Assembly (NCBI GenBank): GCA_002479485.1 | Contig: DLNM01000020.1 | Coordinates: 8,941-72,940 of the forward strand | DNA length: 64,000 bases | Reading direction: 5' to 3' | Origin: Firmicutes bacterium UBA7510 | GTDB lineage: Bacteria; Bacillota; Clostridia; Tissierellales; Sedimentibacteraceae | Part shown: positions 1-8,352 of the stretch, piece after piece | Numbering within the stretch: the stretch's first letter is position 1 | How the letters are laid out: each line of letters begins with the position of its first letter | Notes under the pieces: generated by a model | The model's input: only the letters and a program-made list of their open reading frames with translations | The model's database searches: none | What the model was told of the DNA's origin: nothing | Program-made: the position numbers and the translations under genes

Positions 1-269
1 AAAAACAGCTCTGGAACTGTTCTTATTTTCATTTTTCTACTTAATTCTTTTCTTATAAAGCCTTTTGCTCTATTTAAAGCTTCTATTGTAGGTTCACTTT
101 CTCCGTATATTGAAACGTAAACCTTAGCGCTTTTTAAATCCTCAGTAATGTTAATATCTGTTATGCTTAACATTTCTGAAATTCGCGGGTCTTTAACATC
201 TCTTTTTATTATCTCAGATATTATTTTTTTCATTTCACCCGTTAATCTATTATTTCTTTTTATAGACAT
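1..269 (-). CDS. rbfA: Ribosome-binding factor A, C-terminus cut by window edge
   Basis: RbfA binds the 30S subunit during maturation of the 16S rRNA 5' region. About 89 N-terminal residues are present; the protein runs off the left edge. It begins MSIKRNNRLTGEMKK, and the residues KDPRISEMLSITDI followed by a KVYVSIYG strand are typical of the KH-like RbfA fold. The start at 269 is preceded by GGAGG six bases upstream. It is the last visible gene of the rimP-nusA-ylxR-ylxQ-infB-rbfA operon, 112 bp after infB. Its ribosome binding site lies inside a possible 9-bp stem (separate entry). Family assignment is firm. Confidence 0.9.
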   Translation of the reverse strand, partial: MSIKRNNRLTGEMKKIISEIIKRDVKDPRISEMLSITDINITEDLKSAKVYVSIYGESEPTIEALNRAKGFIRKELSRKMKIRTVPELF

Positions 270-273
270 ATAT

Positions 274-327
274 ACCTCCATGCATGTTTTTGCATAAAAT
301 GTCGATAAAAATTTGTGCATGGAGTCG
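274..327 (-). promoter_or_regulatory. rbfA leader stem covering the Shine-Dalgarno
   Basis: On the minus strand CTCCATGCA (324-316) is perfectly complementary to TGCATGGAG (284-276), and the second arm contains four of the five bases of the rbfA GGAGG. The loop is 31 nt. An alternative shorter hairpin, TGCA-aaaaca-TGCA, would compete for the same bases. The 5' arm is preceded by CCGA, a motif also found before topA. This could be a translational switch; function is inference only. Confidence 0.45.
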
Positions 328-381
328 GGAAATATTTTTATTATTAATTAAAATATTTCTCACCCTTATCAGCCTTCTTTC

Positions 382-2607
382 TTATCTTTTAATTTCTTCC
401 ATGATATAAGCTTCTATTATATCTCCTTCTTTGATATCATTGTATTTTTCAATACCAACGCCACCTTCAAAGCCAGTGTTTAATTCTGATGCATCATCCT
501 TAAATCTCTTTAATGAAGTGATGTCACCCTCGTGAATAACAATATCATTTCTTAATAATCTAATTTTTGATTTTCTAGTTATTTTACCATTTAATACATA
601 AACACCTGCAACTATTCCTATATTAGGAACCTTAAATGTTGCTCTAACCTCAGCTCTACCTTGAACTACCTCTTTGTATTCTGGATCAAGCATACCTGTT
701 ATTGCTTGTTTTAAGTCTTCAATAGCGCTATAAATAATATTATAGGTACGAATATCTACATTCTCTCTCTTAGCAAGCTCTGTTGCTTGAATAGAAGGTC
801 TTACGTTAAAGCCTATAACTATTGCATTAGAAGCAGAAGCAAGATTTATATCACTTTCGTTAATTCCACCAACACCACTATGAATGATATTTACCTTAAC
901 CTCTTTAATGCTTAATTTCTCAAAGGATTGTTTTATAGCCTCTATAGAACCACGAACATCTGCTTTAAGTATGATATTTAAATCTTTAACTTCACCCAGT
1001 TGTATTCTATTATATAAATCATCTAAAGAAACTTTAGAAGTAGCATTCATATTTTCAGTTCTAAATTTCTCTTTTCTCTTCTCAGCTATAGTTTTAGCAT
1101 CTTTCTCTGAATCCATACTAATTAAAATATCACCTGCTAGTGGTGTCTCAGAAAGTCCTAAAATTTCTACTGGTATAGATGGTCCAGCTTGGTTGATTTT
1201 CTTACCTAAGCTATTAAACATAGCTCTGATTTTACCAAAAGATGCACCTACTAATACAGTATCACCTTTTTTCAAGGTACCCTTTTGCACTAAAACAGTA
1301 GCAACAGGTCCTCTACTTTTATCAAGTTTAGCTTCGATTATAGTTCCTCTAGCATTTCTATTAGGATTAGCCTTTAATTCTTGCATTTCGGCTACTAATA
1401 GTATCATTTCTAGAAGCTCTTCAATACCCATTTGTTTTTTTGCTGATACAGGAACAAATATAGTATCTCCTCCCCAATCCTCAGCTAAAACATTATGTTC
1501 AGTTAATTCTTGCTTAACTTTATCAATATTTGCAGTCTCTTTATCTATTTTATTTACAGCAACTATTATTGGAACATTAGCTGCCTTCGCATGGTTTATA
1601 GCTTCAATAGTTTGAGGCTTAACACCATCATCAGCTGCTACTACAAGTATTGCTATATCAGTGATACTTGCACCTCTAGCACGCATTGATGTAAATGCTT
1701 CGTGACCTGGAGTATCTAAAAAAGTTATTTTCTTTCCATTTATTTCAGCTAAAGAAGCACCTATATGTTGAGTAATTCCACCTGCTTCTTTTGTAGTTTC
1801 TATTGTATTTCTTATAGCATCTAACAATGATGTTTTACCATGGTCAACGTGACCCATTACAGTAACTATAGGTGGTCTTTCAACTAAATTTTCAGCTGAA
1901 TCTTCAATATCCTGATCTAATTTATCTTCAATAACTTGAAGTTCATCAACTACTACTTTTTTATTAATAATTGCGTGGAACTCTCCAGCAACTAAGCTAG
2001 CAGTATCAAAATCTATTTCTTGATTCATATTTACCATTAAACCAAGCATAATTAATTTAGATATTACTTGACTAACAGGAACACCCATTTTATCAGCTAA
2101 ATCTCTAACAACAATTGTATCTTCTATCTCTATTTGCTTAACTTTTGGTTGAGCGGGTTGTTTTTCTCTAGCCTTTTCTGCATCATTATTGTTATTATTG
2201 TTATTATTTTTATTATTATCTTTTTTAAAGAATTTAGTATTACTATTGTTATTATTTTTGCCTTTTGTCTCTACCTTTTTGTTAGGAATTACCTTATCAG
2301 CTTTCTTAATTTTAGCGTCCTTTAAATCAAAATTATTATCTTCATCATCTTCAATAACTACAGCTTTAGGCTGCTTTGCATCTGTTTTTTTAGGAGTAAA
2401 CTCTTTTTTATCCTTAACTTTAGGTTTTTCATTTTCTTGTTCATTTGTGCCATTTAGAATACTAACAATTTTTCTGACCCTTAAAGTTTCTAAATCTGTT
2501 ATTGAACTCATGTGTGAATTTACTTCAATATTAAATTCCTTTTCAATTATATCAATTAAATCTTTACTATTTATTTTTAGTTCTTTTGCTAACTCGTATA
2601 TTCTCAT
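382..2607 (-). CDS. infB: Translation initiation factor IF-2
   Basis: This GTPase delivers initiator fMet-tRNA to the 30S complex and promotes subunit joining. The 741 residues show an N-terminal IF2_N domain (about 1-52), a charged linker, a second IF2_N region (about 163-215), then the G domain with GHVDHGKTS (252-260), [15 protein letters not shown] (298-303), NKID and SAK motifs, followed by beta-barrel and C-terminal fMet-tRNA-binding domains. The linker contains a run of asparagines (about 118-141) encoded by simple AAT/AAC repeats. The start at 2607 has GGAGG upstream. It lies 16 bp after ylxQ in the nusA operon. Confidence 0.97.
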   Translation of the reverse strand: MRIYELAKELKINSKDLIDIIEKEFNIEVNSHMSSITDLETLRVRKIVSILNGTNEQENEKPKVKDKKEFTPKKTDAKQPKAVVIEDDEDNNFDLKDAKIKKADKVIPNKKVETKGKNNNNSNTKFFKKDNNKNNNNNNNNDAEKAREKQPAQPKVKQIEIEDTIVVRDLADKMGVPVSQVISKLIMLGLMVNMNQEIDFDTASLVAGEFHAIINKKVVVDELQVIEDKLDQDIEDSAENLVERPPIVTVMGHVDHGKTSLLDAIRNTIETTKEAGGITQHIGASLAEINGKKITFLDTPGHEAFTSMRARGASITDIAILVVAADDGVKPQTIEAINHAKAANVPIIVAVNKIDKETANIDKVKQELTEHNVLAEDWGGDTIFVPVSAKKQMGIEELLEMILLVAEMQELKANPNRNARGTIIEAKLDKSRGPVATVLVQKGTLKKGDTVLVGASFGKIRAMFNSLGKKINQAGPSIPVEILGLSETPLAGDILISMDSEKDAKTIAEKRKEKFRTENMNATSKVSLDDLYNRIQLGEVKDLNIILKADVRGSIEAIKQSFEKLSIKEVKVNIIHSGVGGINESDINLASASNAIVIGFNVRPSIQATELAKRENVDIRTYNIIYSAIEDLKQAITGMLDPEYKEVVQGRAEVRATFKVPNIGIVAGVYVLNGKITRKSKIRLLRNDIVIHEGDITSLKRFKDDASELNTGFEGGVGIEKYNDIKEGDIIEAYIMEEIKR
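2185..2256 (-). repeat. Asn-codon microsatellite inside infB
   Basis: A run of AAT and AAC codons encodes residues about 118-141 of IF-2 (broken only by a short STKFFKKD-like segment). It is simple-sequence DNA of the kind prone to replication slippage, in the flexible linker between the two IF2_N regions. Confidence 0.8.
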
Positions 2608-2623
2608 GCAGTCACCTCCGAAT

Positions 2624-2920
2624 TTATGTGTTGTTTTCCAAATAAGATATAATATTTTTATCCGTTACAGCTAAAACGCTGACTTCCTTCTTACTTAATA
2701 TCTTACCATACACAACCTTTTCACCGTATTCAATATAATTACGGCCATATTTATTACATTCAAATATTATATTTTTTTTAGTTTTTTCCGATGCATCACT
2801 TGCAACAATTATTAGAATATCAACTATATTACCTTTTATTAAAGAAACTGTAGTATCATATCCTAAAACAATTTTGCCACCTTTTCTAGCTATACCTAAC
2901 ATACCATAAAATTTATTCAT
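2624..2920 (-). CDS. ylxQ: L7Ae-family ribosomal protein YlxQ
   Basis: Small (98 aa) L7Ae/L30e/S12e/Gadd45-type RNA-binding protein; this family recognises K-turn RNA. The N-terminal [17 protein letters not shown] segment and the [12 protein letters not shown] helix are hallmarks. It overlaps the end of ylxR by 8 nt and precedes infB, its usual position in Firmicutes. Cellular role in Bacillota is not well defined; RNA binding follows from the family. Confidence 0.88.
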   Translation of the reverse strand: MNKFYGMLGIARKGGKIVLGYDTTVSLIKGNIVDILIIVASDASEKTKKNIIFECNKYGRNYIEYGEKVVYGKILSKKEVSVLAVTDKNIISYLENNT

Positions 2921-3230
2921 TTTTTAATATCTCCGATTTAATTTCATCGTAAATTTCAGTAGGTATTTCTATTTCTAGTGATCTAGATAGTCTTTTTGAT
3001 TTAATGGCTTTTTCGAAACAATCCATGTTTTTACAGATGTAAGCACCTCTTCCGTTTAACTTACCTGTTGCATCAAATTTCACAATTTCAACATCACGCG
3101 TAGTGGGATTATCTTGCGTAGCGAGATTATCACCCTCAACTTTTGTCTTTACAATTCTGCACAATTCTTTTTTAGGAAAGCTTTCTTGACAGCCAATACA
3201 TTTTCTCATTGGTATTTTACGCTGTTTCAT
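2913..3230 (-). CDS. ylxR: YlxR/RnpM-family RNA-binding protein with an in-frame insert
   Basis: YlxR (RnpM in B. subtilis) binds RNA and has been reported to act on RNase P. The conserved MRKCIGCQE start and the GKLNGRGAYICKN loop are present. At 105 aa it is longer than the usual 85-95 because about 18 residues between the first and second strand come from a tandem 18-bp repeat (3098-3133). It starts at TAATG overlapping the nusA stop codon, so it is translationally coupled. Family call firm; effect of the insert unknown. Confidence 0.9.
   Translation of the reverse strand: MKQRKIPMRKCIGCQESFPKKELCRIVKTKVEGDNLATQDNPTTRDVEIVKFDATGKLNGRGAYICKNMDCFEKAIKSKRLSRSLEIEIPTEIYDEIKSEILKNE
3098..3133 (-). 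repeat. 18-bp tandem repeat inserted in ylxR
   Basis: GCGTAGTGGGATTATC (3098-3113) recurs as GCGTAGCGAGATTATC (3116-3131) with two mismatches and an 18-bp period. It is in frame and GC-richer than its surroundings, adding a DNLATQDNPTTR-like segment to YlxR. Confidence 0.75.
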
Positions 3231-4318
3231 TATTCCTCCTCTATATTTTGTGCTGATTCTAAATTAGCCTTATTTTTTCTTTCTACATATTGAGATTCAC
3301 TTATTATATCTATTTTCCATCCAGTCAATTTTGCAGCTAATCTTGCATTTTGACCTTCCTTACCTATAGCTAATGATAATTGATTATCTGGTACTACTGT
3401 TACAGCAGCTTTTTCTTTTTCATCAGCAGTTACGCTAATAATTTTTGCAGGTCCTAAGCTATTTGCAATAAAAATAGCTGGATCCTTATCGTAAACGACA
3501 ATGTCGATTTTTTCCCCATTAATTTCATCAATTATTGTCTTTACTCTTATACCCTTATTTCCTACACATGAACCAACTGGATCTACATTTGGGTCATTAG
3601 AGTGAATAGCTATTTTAGTTCTTGATCCAGCTTCACGAGATATACTATGTATTTCTAACACACCATCATGAATTTCAGGAACCTCTAATTCAAATAATCT
3701 TTTAATTAAATTAGGATGAGTTCTTGATAATAGTATATTTGCACCTTTACCAGAATTTTTAACCTCTAAAATAATTGCCTTTAATCTATCTCCTTGAGTA
3801 AATTCTTCACCAGGAATTTGCTCAGTTTGAGTTATAACCCCTTCAATTTTACCCATATCAATGTATATATTTCCTCTATTAACTCTTTGAACTATACCGT
3901 CAATTAGGTCACTTTCTCTTCCTTCAAATTCATTAAATATTGAATCTCTCTCTGCCTCACGAATTTTTTGAAGTATTACTTGTCTAGCTGTTTGAGCCGC
4001 AATTCTACCAAAATCCTTTTTAGGTTGAATTTCAATTTTTACAATATCCCCAAGCTCAAATTTATAATTAATTTGTCTCGCATCTTCAACAGAAATCTCT
4101 TGTTGTGCATCCTCAACTAGCTCTACTACTGTTTTATCAGCATATAATTTATAATCTCCAGAGCTTTCATCAATTTCAATGGAAAAATTATTTGCTTTAC
4201 TAAAGTTTTTCTTATATCCTGACTCTAACGCTGCTCTTATTGCTTCAATAACCACATCAGGAGCTATTCCCTTTTCTTTTTCAAGCTCTCCTAATGCTTT
4301 TATAATATCCTTGCTCAT
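3230..4318 (-). CDS. nusA: Transcription termination/antitermination factor NusA
   Basis: NusA binds RNA polymerase and modulates pausing, intrinsic termination and antitermination. The 362-aa protein has the N-terminal RNAP-binding domain (about 1-125, beginning MSKDIIKALGELEKEKGI), an S1 domain with the IDGIVQRV strand, and two KH domains including VGSCVGNKGIRVK and LAIGKEGQNARLAAKLTGWKI-type GxxG loops. It lacks the acidic C-terminal repeats of proteobacterial NusA, as usual for Firmicutes. It sits 14 bp after rimP. Confidence 0.96.
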   Translation of the reverse strand: MSKDIIKALGELEKEKGIAPDVVIEAIRAALESGYKKNFSKANNFSIEIDESSGDYKLYADKTVVELVEDAQQEISVEDARQINYKFELGDIVKIEIQPKKDFGRIAAQTARQVILQKIREAERDSIFNEFEGRESDLIDGIVQRVNRGNIYIDMGKIEGVITQTEQIPGEEFTQGDRLKAIILEVKNSGKGANILLSRTHPNLIKRLFELEVPEIHDGVLEIHSISREAGSRTKIAIHSNDPNVDPVGSCVGNKGIRVKTIIDEINGEKIDIVVYDKDPAIFIANSLGPAKIISVTADEKEKAAVTVVPDNQLSLAIGKEGQNARLAAKLTGWKIDIISESQYVERKNKANLESAQNIEEE

Positions 4319-4332
4319 TTTAATCCTCCACC

Positions 4333-4797
4333 TTAAAATAATTCAACAGCTTTATTTATTTTAGATATGTTTTTTAATTCTATAGCTACTCTTTCATTAT
4401 TAAATTCAACTATTATATTGTCTTCATTTTTTTCAAGAAGAATTCCTTTTAACAGTTTCGTACCATTTACAGGTGAATAAAGCTTGATTTCCACTTCATT
4501 ATTAATATTTTTAACATAATCTGAATCCTTTTTAAACGCTCTATCTATTCCTGGAGAAGAAACCTCTAAATAGTATTGATCGTCAATAAAATTAATTTCA
4601 TCAATCTGTCTATTAAATTCTTTGCTTATAACAGAGCAATCATCTATTGTAATTCCGCCCTCTTTGTCAAGATATATTCTAAGGTACATAAAAGGACCTT
4701 CCTTAACATACTCAACGTCAACTAATTCATATTCAGTACCATCTATTATTTTATTAACAATACTTGTTGAAGTTTCAATAATTTGTTTTTTGTTCAT
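4333..4797 (-). CDS. rimP: Ribosome maturation factor RimP
   Basis: RimP acts in late 30S assembly. The 154-aa protein shows the two-domain pattern: an N-terminal part with YELVDVEYVKEGPFMYLRIYLDKEGGITIDDC and the motif YYLEVSSPGIDRAFK, then an Sm-like C-terminal barrel. It is the first gene of the nusA operon. A clear promoter (4901-4929) and a leader hairpin (4851-4873) precede it. Start chosen at 4797 with GAGG nearby. Confidence 0.94.
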   Translation of the reverse strand: MNKKQIIETSTSIVNKIIDGTEYELVDVEYVKEGPFMYLRIYLDKEGGITIDDCSVISKEFNRQIDEINFIDDQYYLEVSSPGIDRAFKKDSDYVKNINNEVEIKLYSPVNGTKLLKGILLEKNEDNIIVEFNNERVAIELKNISKINKAVELF

Positions 4798-4850
4798 AAT
4801 TCCTCACTTCCTAAATATATAAATTCCAATAAATTATTAATATAATTAGA

Positions 4851-4873
4851 AAGAGTGGGTTTACCCCACTCTT
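4851..4873 (-). terminator. Hairpin in rimP-nusA operon leader
   Basis: AAGAGTGGG and CCCACTCTT form a perfect 9-bp stem with a 5-nt loop, about 20-45 nt after the predicted transcription start and about 55 nt before rimP. The downstream U-tract on the minus strand is weak and interrupted, the pattern expected of a factor-dependent (possibly NusA-dependent) attenuator. Confidence 0.55.
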
Positions 4874-4900
4874 ATACGTCATAAATCTCAATCATCTAAC

Positions 4901-4929
4901 AGTATAACACAGTTTAAATTAAAAATCAA
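4901..4929 (-). promoter_or_regulatory. Predicted promoter of rimP-nusA operon
   Basis: On the minus strand: -35 TTGATT (4929-4924), 17-bp spacer, extended -10 TGTTATACT with TATACT at 4906-4901. No gene lies between it and rimP. The rest of 4798-5093 is AT-rich with no gene visible. Confidence 0.65.
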
Positions 4930-5093
4930 ATATAAATATTAATATTTTCTGCAATTTTTAAAGCTTTTTAAACCAATTTGAGAAAATGTCGATTTTTCTA
5001 CTAATTATATTATGTCATAGTCTCAAAAAACATTTGATACTATTGATATTATGTCAAATAATTATAAATATAATACAGACTTTAACTCAAATC

Positions 5094-5546
5094 TTAGTTA
5101 GACAGTGAAATAATTTTTTCCAATGTTGTTTTCCACTCATCATTTTTTATACGTAATTTCCAATGATTTGGTGTGGATACTCCGTCCATAGAATCTACTA
5201 ATATAAATTCTCCTCCATATGATTCTAACCTAAATAACACGCGTCCATTAGAATCTTCTCCAGTAACTATATATCTGTCTTTATCTTTAAATAGAACAGT
5301 TTTAGAAATTATTTTTTTGAATTTTGTATCTTTCAAAAGTAAAATTAGCATTTCTTTCTGCCTGTCATTTAATACTGTTTCTTTGAAAGTTTTGTATGTG
5401 TTAATAATTTTAATTGTGTTTATTTCATTTCTTGTTAAATAGTCACTAATTATAGTACCTTTAACGGTAAAATAAAGATGTTGAAAAACAACAACAAGAA
5501 TTACCATTATTATGAATATAGTAAAAATTATTTTTTTATTTTTCAA
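5094..5546 (-). CDS. Membrane-anchored protein of unknown function
   Basis: 150 aa, not recognised. One N-terminal membrane segment (about residues 5-28, very rich in Ile/Val/Phe) would anchor a C-terminal soluble domain outside the cell. The translation starts at a TTG codon (5546) with GAGAGG nine bases upstream; no ATG alternative exists nearby. It is the first gene of the accessory insert between rimP and polC. No catalytic motif is visible. Confidence 0.6.
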   Translation of the reverse strand: MKNKKIIFTIFIIMVILVVVFQHLYFTVKGTIISDYLTRNEINTIKIINTYKTFKETVLNDRQKEMLILLLKDTKFKKIISKTVLFKDKDRYIVTGEDSNGRVLFRLESYGGEFILVDSMDGVSTPNHWKLRIKNDEWKTTLEKIISLSN

Positions 5547-5614
5547 AACAGTTATCCTCTCTTTCGTCTAATATAAAATAATTTTCATTTTAAATCCTAT
5601 TCATTTTAAAGTTG

Positions 5615-5950
5615 TTATAATAAAGCATGTTTACATAGTACTTCAGCTTCTTTCCGATTTTGACGAAATTTTTCTTGATAAAATTTATTATTTAGGTGTG
5701 TAGTATTATATAATAAATTATCCCTCTTGATACTACGCATTATTATTCCTCGGATAATATCATATCTATATTGTGGTAATGTTTCATATTTTTCATATAT
5801 AAATGTTCCTTGTTTTTCATATTTCATTATTTTTTCATATACATCATCTATATACTCGTAATCGGAAATTGGTACTGATAAACTAGATGTAGCACAAGTG
5901 AAAACACCAGCAGTATCATTAATGGTATAATCAAATATAATGTAATGCAA
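5615..5950 (-). CDS. Hypothetical protein, doubtful start
   Basis: 111 codons open, product not recognised. The only in-frame start before residue 42 is TTG at 5950, with no convincing ribosome binding site, and a stop lies six codons upstream. The C-terminal half is rich in Lys, Arg and Asn. It may be the 3' part of a decayed gene, in keeping with the debris at 6345-6511. Confidence 0.35.
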   Translation of the reverse strand: MHYIIFDYTINDTAGVFTCATSSLSVPISDYEYIDDVYEKIMKYEKQGTFIYEKYETLPQYRYDIIRGIIMRSIKRDNLLYNTTHLNNKFYQEKFRQNRKEAEVLCKHALL

Positions 5951-5997
5951 GTTGCTTACTTGTTGTCAAATATACAAGTGGTTCTTTTTGACATTAA

Positions 5998-6342
5998 TTA
6001 TTCACCTACAGATTCTCCACAATTTATATCAAATGGCGCTATTAATAATTTAACCAATTCTTTATAATAATTTGCAAAAAAATTAGTCGTTGCATTTGCG
6101 TAATTTTCAATATTATCAAATTTCCAATAGCTATAATATTTTACACACTTAATAACTTTTGTTAGCTCTCTTGGTAAATCACCAATTTTATCAAACACAT
6201 AAAATCTCTTTACATAATCTATAGAAAGACTGCCAGTTTGCTCATTTTGCCATTGGCGAATTTTTTTAATAAGAATTTCAAACTCCTCCAATTTATCAGG
6301 CTTTACTTGAAATAATTTTACTTCTGAAAAAGATTTCTCCAT
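5998..6342 (-). CDS. Small dimeric alpha+beta barrel protein (antibiotic biosynthesis monooxygenase-like)
   Basis: 114 aa. The opening VKLFQVKPDKLEEFEILIKKI followed by a QTGSLSIDYVKR strand and an aromatic SYWKFDNIENYANATTN segment resembles the ABM/NIPSNAP dimeric barrel fold, which includes small-molecule monooxygenases and heme-degrading enzymes. Catalytic residues cannot be assigned. GGAG lies 8 nt before the ATG at 6342. A degenerate copy of its 5' part lies just upstream at 6450-6511. Confidence 0.5.
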   Translation of the reverse strand: MEKSFSEVKLFQVKPDKLEEFEILIKKIRQWQNEQTGSLSIDYVKRFYVFDKIGDLPRELTKVIKCVKYYSYWKFDNIENYANATTNFFANYYKELVKLLIAPFDINCGESVGE

Positions 6343-6344
6343 TT

Positions 6345-6511
6345 ACATATCTCCTTCTTTCAATCCTTCATTTACTATTTTTAATAATCTATCCTCGTTT
6401 TCAGTTGAAACATTTTCTGGCTCCCCTATTAAATATCTATAGTAATACTACTAGTCTGTTCATTTTTTCATTGGCGCGTTTTTCTATCGAGAAATTTCAA
6501 ACTCCTTCAAT
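6345..6511 (-). pseudogene. Gene debris with partial copy of the adjacent ABM-like gene
   Basis: About 60 bp at 6450-6511 closely match 6235-6300 inside the ABM-like gene (shared tracts such as CATTGGCG and ATTTCAAACTCCT), but the reading frame is broken by stops. It is followed on the minus strand by about 33 sense codons ending at a stop that overlaps the ribosome binding site of the ABM-like gene, which looks like the tail of a lost upstream gene. Confidence 0.6.
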
Positions 6512-7348
6512 TTAATATTTATAAGAAAATTCTGATATGTACAATTCCTTAAAGCCTAGACTATCATATAAATTTCTTGCTTTATTTCCTACGACACACC
6601 ACAAAATCACTTCATTATGACCTTGATTATATATTTCATTGCACAGATATTTCACAAAGTTTCTGCCAATTCCTTTTCCTTGTAAATCAATTTTCACTGA
6701 TATACTGCCAATTTCATTACCCTCTAAATGTCCATGACCAGCAATTTCACCATTTTCTATATAAGTATAACGATTAATTGAATCATCATTCCACGCTTTA
6801 CGATTCTTTTCACTTGGCTGTTGAACTTCAGAGTTTGGAAAATCTCCTACGCTCACACGCATTTCATGAAACGCTTCTGCGTATAATTTATGAGATTGCG
6901 GATAATCATCATCACAATATTGTCTGACTGGCAATTCATCTATATCAAACCTACCATCAGTATATTTCATACATGCACTAGAGAAACTTCTTCCATAACC
7001 ATGCTTTTTGGCAAACTTTTTGGAGTTTTCATTATTAGCTAGATAATTTGTTATGATTTCCTTTGGCTGAATTTCACTTAGAACTTGTTCACCATACATA
7101 GCAATGGCATGTCCTATACCATTACAACGATATTTAGGTGATACAAATACTACCAAAGAAGATGTATTTTTTCCCGGTTCTATTTGGACTAATCCAACAA
7201 GCTTTTCATCTAAATATACAACTGTTAACGTCTCAGGTTCCACATCTACCGCCCAACACAAATCTTCACTTGTCCCATTGTCTTGTAGCAACATTTCTTT
7301 CACTATATCATATTCATTCTCACTAATTTTCTTGTATTTAAGTTCCAT
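6512..7348 (-). CDS. Tandem-GNAT N-acetyltransferase
   Basis: 278 aa with two GNAT domains. The first (about 1-130) has VVYLDEKLVGLVQI and VVFVSPKYRCNGIGHAIAMYG; the second (about 150-278) ends with SVKIDLQGKGIGRNFVKYL (the acetyl-CoA pyrophosphate loop, QGKGIG) and a NKARNLYDSLGFKELY tail. Members acetylate amines of small molecules or proteins; the substrate cannot be read from sequence. I chose the ATG at 7348 because AGGAG lies 8 nt before it; an upstream in-frame ATG at 7405 has no such site. Confidence 0.8.
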   Translation of the reverse strand: MELKYKKISENEYDIVKEMLLQDNGTSEDLCWAVDVEPETLTVVYLDEKLVGLVQIEPGKNTSSLVVFVSPKYRCNGIGHAIAMYGEQVLSEIQPKEIITNYLANNENSKKFAKKHGYGRSFSSACMKYTDGRFDIDELPVRQYCDDDYPQSHKLYAEAFHEMRVSVGDFPNSEVQQPSEKNRKAWNDDSINRYTYIENGEIAGHGHLEGNEIGSISVKIDLQGKGIGRNFVKYLCNEIYNQGHNEVILWCVVGNKARNLYDSLGFKELYISEFSYKY

Positions 7349-7428
7349 CTCTATGTCTCCTATTTCATATATAATTAACTTTCTTCTCCCATATAACTTA
7401 TACAAAAATTGTCTTTTATTATAATAAT

Positions 7429-7767
7429 TTATAACATATATTTTTTAATAACACCTTGTATGCTATCTAAAAATGTTTCTTCACCAATTGTGTTAAGCTT
7501 CCAAAATACCGCTTGACTACCTCCAGCAGTTATCGCTGATATAAATACCTTATTTTCTTTTTGCAATAATGTAATATTTAAGCTAACCCTATTACCTCCT
7601 GCAAAGCTATATCTTTCAAATACACGTACAGCACATAAGCAATCCCCTATGTTAAAATTGCTCTCATCTTCTTTACTAGCAGACATACTCCCATTAATAA
7701 TAGCATCCTCTAATTCTTTTAAAATTGAATAAAAATCACCTTTTAATTCACATTGAATTTTAGCCAT
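7429..7767 (-). CDS. DUF6054-like protein
   Basis: 112 aa. The pattern LKGDFYSILKELEDAIINGSMSAS, GDCLCAVRVFERYSFAGGNRVSLNITLL and FISAITAGGSQAVFWKLNTIGEE matches, from memory, the uncharacterised family DUF6054 found in Clostridia and Bacilli. No membrane segment or catalytic motif is visible. A ribosome binding site (GGGGGT) precedes the ATG at 7767. Function unknown. Confidence 0.7.
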   Translation of the reverse strand: MAKIQCELKGDFYSILKELEDAIINGSMSASKEDESNFNIGDCLCAVRVFERYSFAGGNRVSLNITLLQKENKVFISAITAGGSQAVFWKLNTIGEETFLDSIQGVIKKYML

Positions 7768-7800
7768 AATAACCCCCCTATAATAATTATTTAAATTTTT

Positions 7801-8274
7801 TTAACATTCCTTCCTATAACTTTGGAATTTACCACATAATGTTCCTTGGTCCAACACATGTCCATCAATTACCTTTAATAGATCTGCTTTTGTGCTTGTT
7901 CCAAGTAGCTCTAATTTACAATCTAGTAGATATACTGTAAATCGGTAAGTATGAATTGTTTTAAACGGAGGTTTAGGCCCTTTATAACAATGCTTACCAT
8001 ACGCTATACCCTGCACAGCACCAGGTAGTTCTTGTACAAATTCACCTTTATGGATACCAGCAGGTACGAGCTCCTGAACTGGTAGGTTCCAAATAACCCA
8101 ATGATTATAATTTGGAAAGAGTGGATGAGACGCGTCATCCATTGTTATTGCCATAGAAACTCCATTTTTTTTAATTCCATGAATATGCAACTCTGGTGAT
8201 ATATCTTTTCCTCGTGCTGTGTATTCTTTAGGTATCCATTCCCCTTCTTTAAATGCTGTACTAGTTATTTTCAT
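7801..8274 (-). CDS. YbhB/YbcL family Raf kinase inhibitor-like (PEBP) protein
   Basis: 157 aa of the phosphatidylethanolamine-binding-protein fold. Diagnostic segments are the SMAITMDDASHP ligand-site strand, NYNHWVIWNLP, and the YKGPKPPFKTIHTYRFTVYLLD motif near residue 105-127. Bacterial members are cytoplasmic and of unclear role, possibly binding anionic ligands. Length and motifs are complete; monocistronic or co-transcribed with the DUF6054 gene. Confidence 0.9.
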   Translation of the reverse strand: MKITSTAFKEGEWIPKEYTARGKDISPELHIHGIKKNGVSMAITMDDASHPLFPNYNHWVIWNLPVQELVPAGIHKGEFVQELPGAVQGIAYGKHCYKGPKPPFKTIHTYRFTVYLLDCKLELLGTSTKADLLKVIDGHVLDQGTLCGKFQSYRKEC

Positions 8275-8352
8275 CTAAATTGCCTTCTTTCTAAGATAAA
8301 AGTAATTATAAAAAAATTTTCATCACATAACTTGAAAGTTTACTTATTTAAA

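Noticed and set aside
884..1615. Long open frame on the plus strand opposite infB
   Set aside because: It is the antisense shadow of the conserved IF-2 GTPase region, with no ribosome binding site or recognisable protein.
2189..2674. Plus-strand open frame with Leu/Val-rich start
   Set aside because: Created by the reverse complement of the asparagine codon run in infB; no independent evidence of a gene.
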